Of a DNA stretch of 48,719 bases, positions 39,714 through 48,716 are shown one piece after another. The stretch covers positions 1-48,719 of the forward strand of contig UQDE01000012.1 of assembly GCA_900539735.1 (NCBI GenBank), given 5' to 3'. The translations under genes and the position numbers were made by a program. The notes beneath the pieces were generated by a model. That model worked only from the letters and a program-made list of their open reading frames with translations, was not told the DNA's origin and searched no databases. Origin of the DNA: an uncultured Collinsella sp. GTDB taxonomy: Bacteria > Actinomycetota > Coriobacteriia > Coriobacteriales > Coriobacteriaceae. Each line of letters begins with the position of its first letter. Within the stretch, counting starts at the first letter, position 1.

Positions 39714-39752
39714 AAGCCCGCTGGCAGATCTACATGAACTGCCGGCGGGCTT
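39714..39752. terminator. Bidirectional-type terminator
   Basis: AAGCCCGCTGGCAG (39714-39727) pairs with CTGCCGGCGGGCTT (39739-39752) over 14 bp with one G-U. It lies between the convergent CmpB-like and MoaE-like genes and could terminate both. Confidence 0.85.
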
Positions 39753-39786
39753 TCGCTATAGACAGACTCGGATTGCCGACGAGGCC

Positions 39787-40206
39787 TTACGCCTCGCGCT
39801 CGACCTCGCTCACACACTCATTTTTGATGGTACCGACGAGCGCCTGCAGCGCATCGACCACATGCGGGCGAATGTCCCCGCCAATGAGCACGAGCATGAT
39901 GTCGTCGCCCACGGTAAGCTCGCCACTCGCCAGCCACACGCGCACATAGCCGATACCCGGCATCGCGCGCGTTGCCTCGATAGCGGCCTGCACCTTTTCG
40001 GCATCGAAGCCAAACACCATGCCGCCCACCTTATGCCCAGGCGCCACACCATCTGCCTCGACCCCACGCACCTCGGCCTTGGGCGTCGCACGCACCACGC
40101 CGTTGTGTGTCAGGTACATCCCACAATCAGCCGCCGAAACATCGGCCTTGGCTTCGCGCAGCCAAGCATCAACCGAAGGCATCGATTTGCCACTTTCAAG
40201 CATCAT
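39787..40206 (-). CDS. MoaE-like protein (molybdopterin synthase large-subunit fold)
   Basis: This 139-residue protein resembles MoaE: THNGVVRATP corresponds to the FxGxVR motif, followed by PGIGYVRVWLASGELTVGDDIMLVLIGG, equivalent to the HRxGxLxxGE segment, and ALQALVGTIKNECVSEVE, the C-terminal Lys region. The canonical His-Arg pair is replaced by VW, and the second essential Lys (in WKxE) is missing; the first (IK) is present. It may therefore not be a functional MPT synthase subunit. No other molybdenum-cofactor gene is in the window. Two adjacent ATG codons follow AAGGAG; the second (40203) has the better spacing. Confidence in the fold is moderate. Confidence 0.6.
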   Translation of the reverse strand: MMLESGKSMPSVDAWLREAKADVSAADCGMYLTHNGVVRATPKAEVRGVEADGVAPGHKVGGMVFGFDAEKVQAAIEATRAMPGIGYVRVWLASGELTVGDDIMLVLIGGDIRPHVVDALQALVGTIKNECVSEVEREA

Positions 40207-40272
40207 TTCTCCTTTTTACCGTCGTCGAGTAGCTCATTTGGGACGGGGCTTTTTTAGCTACTCTCGAACAAC

Positions 40273-41271
40273 TTATTCCTCGACCGGCGTGAGCACCATG
40301 ACGGCGCGCGTATTGCTAAATGACAGCGAACGGCAGGTCACAAGCGTTACGACCTTGGTTGCCGAAGCGGCACGATCGGTGGCATCGCTCGCCACGGCAG
40401 AGGCACCGTCGAGCATCTCGGACAGATAATTCTTCAGTCCGTCATCGCCCTCAAAGTTGGGCGTGCGCGCCTTGGCATACGTGTCCTCGACCACCTTGGT
40501 CGCCAGCGGGCGCAACTTATACGTCGCATCGCGCGTGATGTAGTACACGTATTCCATGCTGTCGAACGTCGCCTGATCGGTTGTATCCGAAATCACGTTG
40601 AACATCGAACCGTCGTTCATATGATGACCGTAAATCGTGGTCTGCTGATCCACCATGCCCGGCGCGGTGTCGTCGCTATCCAGGAAGATGGCTCCCGAGG
40701 CATTGGCGGTGCCGTCGAACAGCGTGTTGAGGTACTTGGAGTTGTTGTTGGTCTGCACCACGGGGTAGTTGATGTTGGTGCCGGGCGCGTAAATCCAACC
40801 AACAACCTCGGGATTTGTCTGGGCAAGCGCGTTGAAGTCGATAATCGGCACGCCGCTGGCGTCCTTGTCGCTCACATATTGCTTTTCGATCTTTTGATAC
40901 GACTCGCTCGCCTGCTTGTAGCCAATCTGCGCGTTGATAAAGATGGCGGCAGCGGCAACGATCAGGCCAATGCCGATGATGATGAGCAGAATGGGAATGA
41001 CGGAGCGGCGCTTTTTGCGCGGCGGCTCGGTATAGCTCGATGGCGCGGTATGCGCCGAAGAGCGAGGTGACTTCTTGGCCGTACTGTATGACGAAGGGCG
41101 ATATGCAGCAGGTGTATCCTGACGGCGATGCTTCGCCGGCGTCACAGGGCGCGGCGCACGCGACTGCTGAGGAGAGGATGTCCGACCCTGCTGCGGCGCG
41201 CGGGCTGCTCCCGACTTGGCTGGATCGGGAATCCGAGAAGCCGAAAAACGCTTTCCCTGATAGTCGGACAT
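40273..41271 (-). CDS. srtB: Class B sortase
   Basis: The protein (332 residues) has a long, basic, Pro/Ser-rich cytoplasmic N terminus (about 1-88), a transmembrane helix at about 90-112 (SVIPILLIIIGIGLIVAAAAIF) and an extracellular sortase domain. Catalytic residues are visible: His in TIYGHHMNDGSMF, Cys in VTLVTCRSLSF and Arg in NTRAVMVLT, with the TLVTC and Arg spacing of class B. It should cleave a sorting motif and attach proteins to the wall or build a polymer. A large wall-anchored GH31 protein with an IPNTG motif is encoded 0.8 kb away, but class A enzymes usually handle such motifs, so a pairing is only inferred. AAGGAG precedes the ATG. Confidence 0.9.
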   Translation of the reverse strand: MSDYQGKRFSASRIPDPAKSGAARAPQQGRTSSPQQSRAPRPVTPAKHRRQDTPAAYRPSSYSTAKKSPRSSAHTAPSSYTEPPRKKRRSVIPILLIIIGIGLIVAAAAIFINAQIGYKQASESYQKIEKQYVSDKDASGVPIIDFNALAQTNPEVVGWIYAPGTNINYPVVQTNNNSKYLNTLFDGTANASGAIFLDSDDTAPGMVDQQTTIYGHHMNDGSMFNVISDTTDQATFDSMEYVYYITRDATYKLRPLATKVVEDTYAKARTPNFEGDDGLKNYLSEMLDGASAVASDATDRAASATKVVTLVTCRSLSFSNTRAVMVLTPVEE

Positions 41272-41307
41272 GGCTCTCCTTATGCTGCAAATGGACTGGC
41301 AGAGCGC

Positions 41308-41772
41308 TTAAGCGTCAGCCATCTCCTGCTTCATCTTCTCGACAACCTTGCGGTACTCGGGGTCGCAGGCGCCCAGAATCTGCGTGGCGTAAATGGCAGC
41401 GTTCTTGGCACCGTTGATGGCCACACAGGCAACGGGCACGCCCGAAGGCATCTGCACCATCGACAGCAGCGAGTCCATACCACCCAGATCGCTCGTCTTC
41501 ATAGGCACACCGATGACCGGCAGCGGCGTAAACGCAGCAACGACACCGCCCAGGTGAGCAGCCTTGCCAGCAGCAGCGATAATCACCTTGATGCCGCGGT
41601 CGGCAGCGGTCGAGGCCCACTCATGGACCTTCGCCGGCGTGCGGTGTGCGCTTGCAATCACGAGCTCATAGGGCACGCCCAGTGCCTCGAGCTCGGCGGT
41701 GCAACCTTCCATAACGCCCAGATCGGACTTGGAGCCCATGATGATCCCGACAACCGGCTTCTGATCTGCCAT
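41308..41772 (-). CDS. purE: N5-carboxyaminoimidazole ribonucleotide mutase (class I PurE)
   Basis: This 154-residue protein matches class I PurE throughout: VGIIMGSKSDLGVMEG at the N terminus, VIASAHRTPAKVHEWA (the SAHRTP active site), IIAAAGKAAHLGGVVAAFTPLPVIGVPM and SGVPVACVAINGAKNAA. It rearranges N5-CAIR to CAIR in purine synthesis. No purK is adjacent. ATG at 41772 is preferred, with AGGAGG at 9-base spacing, over a TTG two codons earlier. Between it and srtB there are only 36 bases, so the two may be co-transcribed. Confidence 0.95.
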   Translation of the reverse strand: MADQKPVVGIIMGSKSDLGVMEGCTAELEALGVPYELVIASAHRTPAKVHEWASTAADRGIKVIIAAAGKAAHLGGVVAAFTPLPVIGVPMKTSDLGGMDSLLSMVQMPSGVPVACVAINGAKNAAIYATQILGACDPEYRKVVEKMKQEMADA

Positions 41773-41867
41773 AAACAAAGACCTCCTGTTGAGAGCGGTG
41801 ACGCGGCGGATCCGCGACCCTTAACTACTGAGAGTAGTATAGCTGCTCCCGTCCCTGCGGTCTCTGT

Positions 41868-41955
41868 GGCGCTTCGCGGGCGGGCCAGGCTTTATCTTCA
41901 CTCCGGTTGCTTCGCAAAGTCGTTCAGATAGAGCCTGGCCCGCCCGCGAAGCGCC
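41868..41955. repeat. 30-bp near-perfect inverted repeat between purE and the GH31 gene
   Basis: Positions 41868-41897 and 41926-41955 are reverse complements with one G-U mismatch, enclosing a 28-base loop. The stem is GC-rich (GGCGCTTCGCGGGCGGGCC). There is no flanking T-run. The stem is about twice as long as a typical intrinsic terminator. It lies 96 bases upstream of purE's start and downstream of the GH31 stop. Confidence 0.9.
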
Positions 41956-42003
41956 CTGCGACCTACCGGATATTGCCATGACGTACGTTGGCTGAAATAA
42001 TAA

Positions 42004-42046
42004 AGCAATGCCCGCCGTCCTTGACGGAGCGGCGGGCACGTTTGCT
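42004..42046 (-). terminator. Terminator of the GH31 gene
   Basis: TGCCCGCCG (42009-42017) pairs with CGGCGGGCA (42030-42038), with an extra outer AGCAA/TTGCT pairing. It lies 16 bases beyond the gene's stop, and a T/A-rich tract (TTTATTATTT) follows on the minus strand. Confidence 0.85.
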
Positions 42047-42061
42047 TAGTTGTCGCTGGGA

Positions 42062-45000
42062 CTACTTAGCCTTGCTGCGACGATGGAAGAAAGCGCCGAT
42101 CGCGGCGATGATGGCGCCAAGACCACCGACGGCCGCGACGGTCGCCGCCGTCTGGTCGCCGGTATTGGGGATCGCCGAACCGCTCTTCTTGCTGCCCTGG
42201 GCCTTGTCGCCTGCGGGCTTGCCCGCCTGGTTGCCGCCGTTTGAGCCATTGCCGGAACCCTGGTTGCCCGAGCCGCCCTGGTTGCCGGAATCGGCATCCT
42301 TGAGGCTCTCAATGGCCAGCTTGAGCTGGTCATAGGCCGCCTGGAGCTGGATGTCGGAAGCATTCTCATCACCCAAGACGTCCTCGGCGTAGGTAATGGC
42401 ATCCGTCAGGGCCTTGACAGACTCGTCCGTCTTGCCCCTGGTGTCAGTCTCCTTCGCCTGCTTGACCAAGGCCTTGAGCTGCTTCTTGGTCGGGTTCTCG
42501 ACCGGGGTCACCGGAGTCTTCTCAAGCGCGTCGCGAGCACTCTCGAGTGCCTTGAGTGCCTGGTCGACCTCGTCCTGCGTGGCGTTCTCGTCGTTCAGGA
42601 TGGCGCGGGCGCTCGCCAAGGCGTTCTGGAACGCGGTCCAGGAAGCCTCGGTGTAGTCGCTGGCCTTAAGGTCGCCGGCTGCAACCTCGGCATCAACCTT
42701 TTCAATCGCGGCAGTGAGGTCGTCCTTCGCCACCGGATTGGGAACGGCCGTACCGTAGAACTTGAGCTCCGCCATGCTGCAGTAGGCGTCAACGCTGCCA
42801 CCGCCGGCGTGGAGCACCTTGACGGTCACGTAGCGACCGCGCGCGGCACCAAAGCTCATCTGCTTCCAGTCGCCACGGTCGGTGAGCACGCGGCCGTCGT
42901 TGTCGAAGGTAAACGTACCCATCGACGTGGCGGTGCCCATCTCATAACCGTCGGCGGTGTCGGAAACCAGCACCTCGGCCTCAAAGATATCGCCGTTCGT
43001 GCCGCCGTCCTGGCGCGGCAGGAACGTGACGTCGGTGAGATCGTAGTCGCGGCCCAGGTCGACGGTCAGGTACTGGGGCATACCGGCCTTATAGGCCCAG
43101 TCGCTGTGCCAGAGCGTCTGCTCATCGCCGTCAAGAGCGTTGACGGCGTTGCTGCCCTCATAGTCGGCCTCGCTCGAGAAGCCGGTCACCTTGACGTTCT
43201 CGCGGTTCTCGGGCGTGTTGATGAGGCTCTTCTCATCGACGGGGCGCATCTTGAGGCCGTCGATTGCCTTCTCGATCTTGGCCGTGGCGTCTGCGACATC
43301 CTTCTTGCTATAGCTGCCCTGGCCGCCATCGAGGAGCTTCTGAGCCGCCTCGACCGCAGCGGTGAGGGCTGCATAGGAATCCTTGGTGTAGACGGACTCG
43401 CTGTAGCCCGCGGCCTTGGAAAGCGCTGCCATGAGCGCAGAGGTGTCGACACCAGCCTTGACCTCGACCTCATAGGATGCGGTCTTGGAGGGGTCGAGCA
43501 CTGACGCCACCGTGATCGTTGCCTTGCCGGCCTTGTTGGCACGCAAGTAGTAGTTCACGCTATCGCCGGCCTGAACAGCGGAGACGCTCACCACAGAGGA
43601 GTCGGAGCTCTCGACCGTCACATAGGGGTAGCCGGCGCTCTCGGGCGTGGCCTTAGCGTCGACGAGCGTAACGTCGCCCTCAAAGAACTCGGTCTGGTTC
43701 TTGCCCAGCTCGATACCCTCGATGGCCTCGACACCCTGCGTGTAGTTGAAGTTGATCTCGCGCAGTGTGAGCATCTGGTCACCCGATGCCTCAAGCGGCG
43801 TGATCTCGACCTTAGTCGCCTTCTTGCCCTTGTTCTCGGCAGAGAGGCCAAAGGCGTAGCGAGCCTGGAAGGAATCGTACTCCCCACCCGCGAACTCCTG
43901 GGTCGAGCCATCCTCGAACGTCACGACGGCCTTGATCTTCTGCACGGTGCCGTTACCGCCGTCGCGGTTGATGACCTCAACGGCATCGAGCTTCGATGGT
44001 GTCTTAAAGGCAAATGTCATCGTGGCGGGAAGCTTCACGTAACTCGGAAGCTTGCCCTCGCTGTCCCAGTTGCCGCTCCAGTTCCACAGGAACTCAAAGC
44101 CGTTGTCGCCCTCATCGTTATCGAACAGCGCGTTATAGCTCTTCTGCTGAATAAGCTTCTCGACGTTGGAACCGTCGTCGGTCGTGAGCTCGTCGTTGGT
44201 CATCGTGATGTTGAAGGCATCCTGACCGTACTCGGCAACCGTGGGCTGCGGAACGTCCGGCATCGTCACGGTACCGTCACTCGTAAACTCGAGCGCATCG
44301 CACGCCGGACCGATGAGCCAAGACGTCGAGGGCAGTTCAACCTTGCCGGCCGTCTTGGCCTTGAGTTTGAAGCTCGCCACCGCGCCAGTGCCGTTGTAGA
44401 GCTTGCCGTCACCGCGGTTGGCAAAGGCGAGGTTGATGGTCTGTGTGCCGTCCGCGAACTGGACCTTCTCGCGCGACAGGTTCTCCATGCCGGCGGTCGA
44501 ACCATCCTGCGAGATGCTCTCGGACACAAACTCAAACTGGTCACTCTTAAAGTTGACGAGCGCGCCCAGGGCGTTGACGTTCTTGGCGTCGGCCGCATAG
44601 ACATCGACGGTGATCTCATCGCCGGCATCGACCTCGGTCTTGCTCGGAATCACCGCGAGCTTGCCGGCGACCTTGCCTTTCTGCTTGGTGCCGCCATCAA
44701 GCCCCGCCATGGTAAACGAGTAGTCGTAGACATCATAGACCCCGTTGCCGTTGAGATCGGCAAAGTGGTCGCGAATCTGCGAGTCGAACGTCGAGGTATC
44801 GGGCTCGCGGTTCTCGAGACCCAGATAATTCTTCATGTTGGAATAGTCGCCATCGGAGATCGTTGCCTTGTTGAGGTTGGAACCCACAGCAAAGCCGTCC
44901 GTACCATCGGCCTTGTAGATGGCGATCTCGGACGCGGAGAAGAAGTTACCAACCGAAGCGAGCGGCGTCATACGCACGTAGCGTGCGGCCACGGCGCCGT

Positions 45001-48000
45001 CGAACGTCACCGTTTTGCAGGCGGCGGAGCGCTCCCAATCGACCTCCTGGCTCGTCCAATGGACACCGTCGAGACTCGTCTCGATGCGCATCTTGGTCAC
45101 AGTGCCGTTGCCGGCGTCGGTACGCGGATAGTACTCGAGCTTGTCGAGCTTGTAGGCGCGGCCGTAGTCGACGGTGAGCGCCTTGCCCAGGTCGTTGCCG
45201 CCGGAGTGGAAGCCGCCGTCGCTCGTCTGGAACTCATGGTCGAAGGCGAGATCGGCCTTATGGCTGCCGTAGATCGAGCCCTCCCAGGTGATCTTCTCGG
45301 CCTCGGGCACGTTCCGCCATGGGTCGAGTGCGGAGTTCGCCGCGAGCACATCGCTCCAACGGGAGTAGCCCTCGGCGTTGCGCGAACGGATCTGGTAGGT
45401 GTGCTTGCTATTGTAGGCAAGATCGGTATGCGTGAATTCCGCTGCATCGCCCACGGCGAACACGGTGCCATCGACCTTAAGGTCGTAGGAGGTAGCACCA
45501 TCGACCTTTCCCCAGGTGAGCTTAATGCTCGTGGGGGTCGTGGCGTCCTCGGGGGCAGCAAGGTTCGCGGGTGCGGAGAGGTTCTCGTTGAGGCGGTCGG
45601 CCGCGAGCGTGGCGTCGGCGTTCACGAAACCGCCCAGCTCGAGCGTCTGCTCCGCTGCAGCGACATCGGTCTTCGCAAACTTGACGTAGACCTTGGGGTT
45701 CGTGGTGATCTTAGTGTCGTTGAAGCTCTCGCCCTTCTCGGCCTCGGTGCTGTCCGCATCGCTGCCGTAGTGGTTGAGGTTGGGGCTTTCGTTGTAGAAG
45801 TAGACCGCTTGGCCAGCCTCGGGGGTCGCGGCGTCGAAAGCCTCCTGTGAGTCGACCTCGGTCACGTTGAGCGCAGTGCCGCCATTCTTGGCGATGACGC
45901 TCGCAGGCTTGGCGGACACGTTGGCCACGAAGGTCGTGGTGCGGTTGGAGTCGTAGCCGTTGTAGCCACCCTGCGAAGCCTCGGCGGTAAAGGTGGCGGT
46001 GCCGCCCGTGGCCTTGGAGCTGTAGACGGTGCTCACGTGCTCGCCGTAGGAGATGTTGTCGATCGTGCCGTAGGCATCGTCCTCGGTCGTGTTGTTCTGG
46101 ATGGAGGAGCCGTCGTCCTCGTACTGCGTAAAGGTGCCGTCACCCTCGGTGGCGAAGAACTCGACGATACGCTGGCTGCGATCGGTGCCCTTGGTGTTAG
46201 TCTCGGTCACGGCCTCGGGGTTGTTGTTCTCGGCATACATCGGCACGATGGCGTTGGCCTTTACAAAGAGCGGCAACTTCCAAAGCGGAGCATCGTAGTT
46301 GTTGAGGACCTGGCCGCCGCGGTACTGCTTACCCGAGAAGTAGTCAATCCAGATGGTGGGATTCTCGTCGGTGCCGTAGTTGGGAAGGTAGATACCATTG
46401 CGAACGTCGTTGCCGTTCTCATCTGCCTGGGTATCCTGATACACCGGTGCCACCAGGAAGTTCTCACCGAACATGTACTGATACTGCGTCGAGGTGCTTG
46501 CGGCGTACTCGGAGTTGTCGGAGAGCAGCATGGCGCGGATCATGGGCAGGCCGGTATCGCCGTTGCCCGTGTCGATGTTGGCCGCCGAGGCCGCGCTCGT
46601 GTAGATATAGGGCATGAGTTGCGCCTTGAGCTTGAGGTAAAAGCGCGAAATGCCCGTGTAGGGATCGCCGTGCGTCATGGGCGACTTGCGGTAGGTGCCC
46701 CAGCCGTCCATGTCGAGCATAGAGGGCGTGAACGTCTTCCACTGGTAGTCGCGCGCGGAGATGATGGGGCTGCCACCAAAGATGCCGTCCATATCGGAGC
46801 CGATGTTGGGGTTGCCCGAGAGGCTCTGACCGATATACGTGGGGATGTGGAAGCGGATGTACTCCCAGTTGCCGCCGTACTGATCGCCGGTCCAGATGCC
46901 GCCAAAGCGCTGCGTGCCGGCCCAACCGTCAAGCGTGATGATGTTGGGGCGCTTGTTGGCGCCGGTCGTCACCGTATCGTAGGCCGTCTTGATGCCGTTG
47001 AGGCCAAAGGAGTAGCCAGAGCCCACCCAAGCGACGTCGGTCTTGAGGGTGGTAATGCCGCCCGTCTTGACCTCGGCGTCGAAATCGCGAAGCAAATGCC
47101 ACGGGGTCTCGGAGTTGCTGTCAGGCTCCAGGTTAGACTGGGTCCACAGACCCGTGCTCACACCCTTGGAGTTAGCATACTCGGTAAACTTCTTAAGGTT
47201 GTCGACGTTGGCACGCACGGCGTTGAGGCGCTCGGCTGAACTCGTTCCGTCGGAGTTGACGCCGCCGGTCTTGTAATAACCGTTCTGGCCATAGCCGGCA
47301 CCGTATCCGTCGTTCGGCAGGAACCAGCCGAGCGGCATGTCGTTGTCCTCGTAGTCATCGATAACCCGCTGGGCGGAGAATTGGCGGTCGAAATCGGTCG
47401 CCTTCATGTTCTCGGTATCGACCGTGGGGCCCTCACCGTTGAGCGTCTCGGCCGCAAGCGTGCCGTCGAGCTTGTAGCCCGTCGCCATGCCAGACTCGTA
47501 CTTAACGTCGCCCTCCTTGCTCGAGGACTTGCTGCCCTTGGTCTCCCACTTCTTCTGACCCGAGGTCGTTGACCAGCCATCACGGTTATAGGCATTCAGA
47601 TGACCCAGGTAGAAACCGTACTCGGGCAGCAGTACCGGATTACCGGTCACCTTGTAGTAGTCCTGCAGCATCTCGGTCGCCACGTTCGAGGCGCCCTCAT
47701 TGGTCGCCACGAAGTAGTAGGCGTCGAACTCATTCTCGCTGTGCGAAGTCGTGACTGTTGATGCGTCCGTGGAACCGAAGTCGTAGGAACCCTCTGCAAA
47801 CGTGTTTCGGAGCACGCCGTAACCGTCACTCGTCCAGTAGAACGGGTTGGGCGAAGCAACGCCGCCATCGGTCCAGTTGTTGGTGTTGGAGATGGCGATA
47901 GTCTGGTTGGTGTGCAGGAAGCGGCCGTTCTGAGTACCGCCGCCAAAGAAGTTCTCGGACTTCTCCTTGGCGAGCGTCTGTACGGTGCCCTTCTTATCAA

Positions 48001-48475
48001 GGTCGAGGGACGCGGACTCGGAGACCACGACACGGTCGCCCGACTTGATGCTCATCTTGCCAGTCGCCTTGTCCAGGATCACGGTCGCCTTTCCACCGCT
48101 GATCTCGATAGTGTTGCCCTTGTCGGCAACCGTCGCACTCGGCTTGCTGTAGGTGTCCGAGGCATCGGGCTGGGCCTGGATCTTAGCCGTGTGGGACTTA
48201 CTGCGCGGCGTTGCGTACTCGGAAAACTCACCCTTGGGATCAACGTTGTAACGGAAAATACCGTCCTCGAGGAACGTAATGCGGCCCTTGATGCCGCCGG
48301 CGAAATCGATGTCAACGACGTTCGAGGCAGACTGAGACACGGTCGCCGATTCGACGCCCTTGAGTGGCGTGGCAACCGCCTGCTGGGGACTGGCGAACAC
48401 GAGCGTCGCTGCCGTGGCAACGAGGACTGCGCTTCCCTTCACCCATCGTTTCGTAAAAATGGAATTCCTACGCAC
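42062..48475 (-). CDS. Cell-wall-anchored multidomain GH31 glycosidase
   Basis: This 2137-residue surface enzyme starts with a signal peptide (about 1-36, AxA-type end). The GH31 N-terminal and catalytic domains span about 40-850. The probable nucleophile is Asp480 in LKTDVAWVG and the acid/base Asp531 in IWTGDQYGG. Then come an FN3-like domain (about 965-1060), a first F5/8-type carbohydrate module (1065-1205), a dockerin-like loop (DLNGNGVYDVYD, about 1237), a cohesin-like domain (VDAGDEITVDVYA), another discoidin-like module, a Big-2-type domain, three FIVAR-type helical segments flanking a further CBM32 module, a Gly/Asn-rich linker and IPNTG (about 2100), a hydrophobic helix and RRSKAK. 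This resembles GH31 enzymes active on alpha-GalNAc of mucin O-glycans, which is inference. It starts at GTG 48475 with AAGGAG at 5-base spacing. Confidence 0.9.
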   Translation of the reverse strand: MRRNSIFTKRWVKGSAVLVATAATLVFASPQQAVATPLKGVESATVSQSASNVVDIDFAGGIKGRITFLEDGIFRYNVDPKGEFSEYATPRSKSHTAKIQAQPDASDTYSKPSATVADKGNTIEISGGKATVILDKATGKMSIKSGDRVVVSESASLDLDKKGTVQTLAKEKSENFFGGGTQNGRFLHTNQTIAISNTNNWTDGGVASPNPFYWTSDGYGVLRNTFAEGSYDFGSTDASTVTTSHSENEFDAYYFVATNEGASNVATEMLQDYYKVTGNPVLLPEYGFYLGHLNAYNRDGWSTTSGQKKWETKGSKSSSKEGDVKYESGMATGYKLDGTLAAETLNGEGPTVDTENMKATDFDRQFSAQRVIDDYEDNDMPLGWFLPNDGYGAGYGQNGYYKTGGVNSDGTSSAERLNAVRANVDNLKKFTEYANSKGVSTGLWTQSNLEPDSNSETPWHLLRDFDAEVKTGGITTLKTDVAWVGSGYSFGLNGIKTAYDTVTTGANKRPNIITLDGWAGTQRFGGIWTGDQYGGNWEYIRFHIPTYIGQSLSGNPNIGSDMDGIFGGSPIISARDYQWKTFTPSMLDMDGWGTYRKSPMTHGDPYTGISRFYLKLKAQLMPYIYTSAASAANIDTGNGDTGLPMIRAMLLSDNSEYAASTSTQYQYMFGENFLVAPVYQDTQADENGNDVRNGIYLPNYGTDENPTIWIDYFSGKQYRGGQVLNNYDAPLWKLPLFVKANAIVPMYAENNNPEAVTETNTKGTDRSQRIVEFFATEGDGTFTQYEDDGSSIQNNTTEDDAYGTIDNISYGEHVSTVYSSKATGGTATFTAEASQGGYNGYDSNRTTTFVANVSAKPASVIAKNGGTALNVTEVDSQEAFDAATPEAGQAVYFYNESPNLNHYGSDADSTEAEKGESFNDTKITTNPKVYVKFAKTDVAAAEQTLELGGFVNADATLAADRLNENLSAPANLAAPEDATTPTSIKLTWGKVDGATSYDLKVDGTVFAVGDAAEFTHTDLAYNSKHTYQIRSRNAEGYSRWSDVLAANSALDPWRNVPEAEKITWEGSIYGSHKADLAFDHEFQTSDGGFHSGGNDLGKALTVDYGRAYKLDKLEYYPRTDAGNGTVTKMRIETSLDGVHWTSQEVDWERSAACKTVTFDGAVAARYVRMTPLASVGNFFSASEIAIYKADGTDGFAVGSNLNKATISDGDYSNMKNYLGLENREPDTSTFDSQIRDHFADLNGNGVYDVYDYSFTMAGLDGGTKQKGKVAGKLAVIPSKTEVDAGDEITVDVYAADAKNVNALGALVNFKSDQFEFVSESISQDGSTAGMENLSREKVQFADGTQTINLAFANRGDGKLYNGTGAVASFKLKAKTAGKVELPSTSWLIGPACDALEFTSDGTVTMPDVPQPTVAEYGQDAFNITMTNDELTTDDGSNVEKLIQQKSYNALFDNDEGDNGFEFLWNWSGNWDSEGKLPSYVKLPATMTFAFKTPSKLDAVEVINRDGGNGTVQKIKAVVTFEDGSTQEFAGGEYDSFQARYAFGLSAENKGKKATKVEITPLEASGDQMLTLREINFNYTQGVEAIEGIELGKNQTEFFEGDVTLVDAKATPESAGYPYVTVESSDSSVVSVSAVQAGDSVNYYLRANKAGKATITVASVLDPSKTASYEVEVKAGVDTSALMAALSKAAGYSESVYTKDSYAALTAAVEAAQKLLDGGQGSYSKKDVADATAKIEKAIDGLKMRPVDEKSLINTPENRENVKVTGFSSEADYEGSNAVNALDGDEQTLWHSDWAYKAGMPQYLTVDLGRDYDLTDVTFLPRQDGGTNGDIFEAEVLVSDTADGYEMGTATSMGTFTFDNDGRVLTDRGDWKQMSFGAARGRYVTVKVLHAGGGSVDAYCSMAELKFYGTAVPNPVAKDDLTAAIEKVDAEVAAGDLKASDYTEASWTAFQNALASARAILNDENATQDEVDQALKALESARDALEKTPVTPVENPTKKQLKALVKQAKETDTRGKTDESVKALTDAITYAEDVLGDENASDIQLQAAYDQLKLAIESLKDADSGNQGGSGNQGSGNGSNGGNQAGKPAGDKAQGSKKSGSAIPNTGDQTAATVAAVGGLGAIIAAIGAFFHRRSKAK

Positions 48476-48686
48476 CTGGACTCCTTCCCTCCGACATGCG
48501 GAAGTGTCGCGGACGCGCGCCCCGCAGCATGGGCGAACGCATCAAACGGGGGGGTGTTCGGTACATTCCGTACAATTGGCCCACCCGTTACCAAGGGGTC
48601 AACTGGTAGTAACCAGATAGCCACCTATAAGGTTGAACCAGCATACGTGAGCAGTTGTTAGCGTCGGAATAATTTAGCCAAATATA
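48476..48686. other. Promoter-containing region upstream of the GH31 gene
   Basis: The region has several inverted or tandem motifs: GTTACC (48588-48593) with GGTAGTAAC (48605-48613), GTACATTCCGTAC near 48560, and TTGACC on the minus strand near 48598. I cannot assign a firm promoter. The first motifs could bind a regulator controlling glycosidase expression. No gene is present. Confidence 0.35.
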
Positions 48687-48716
48687 GTCGGCCGAGATTG
48701 ACCAATCCCGGCCGAC
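48687..48716. terminator. Hairpin at the right edge
   Basis: GTCGGCCG (48687-48694) pairs with CGGCCGAC (48709-48716), and GATTG with CAATC further in. On the minus strand it is followed by TATATTTGGC, so it probably terminates a minus-strand gene lying beyond the right edge of the window. Confidence 0.7.
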
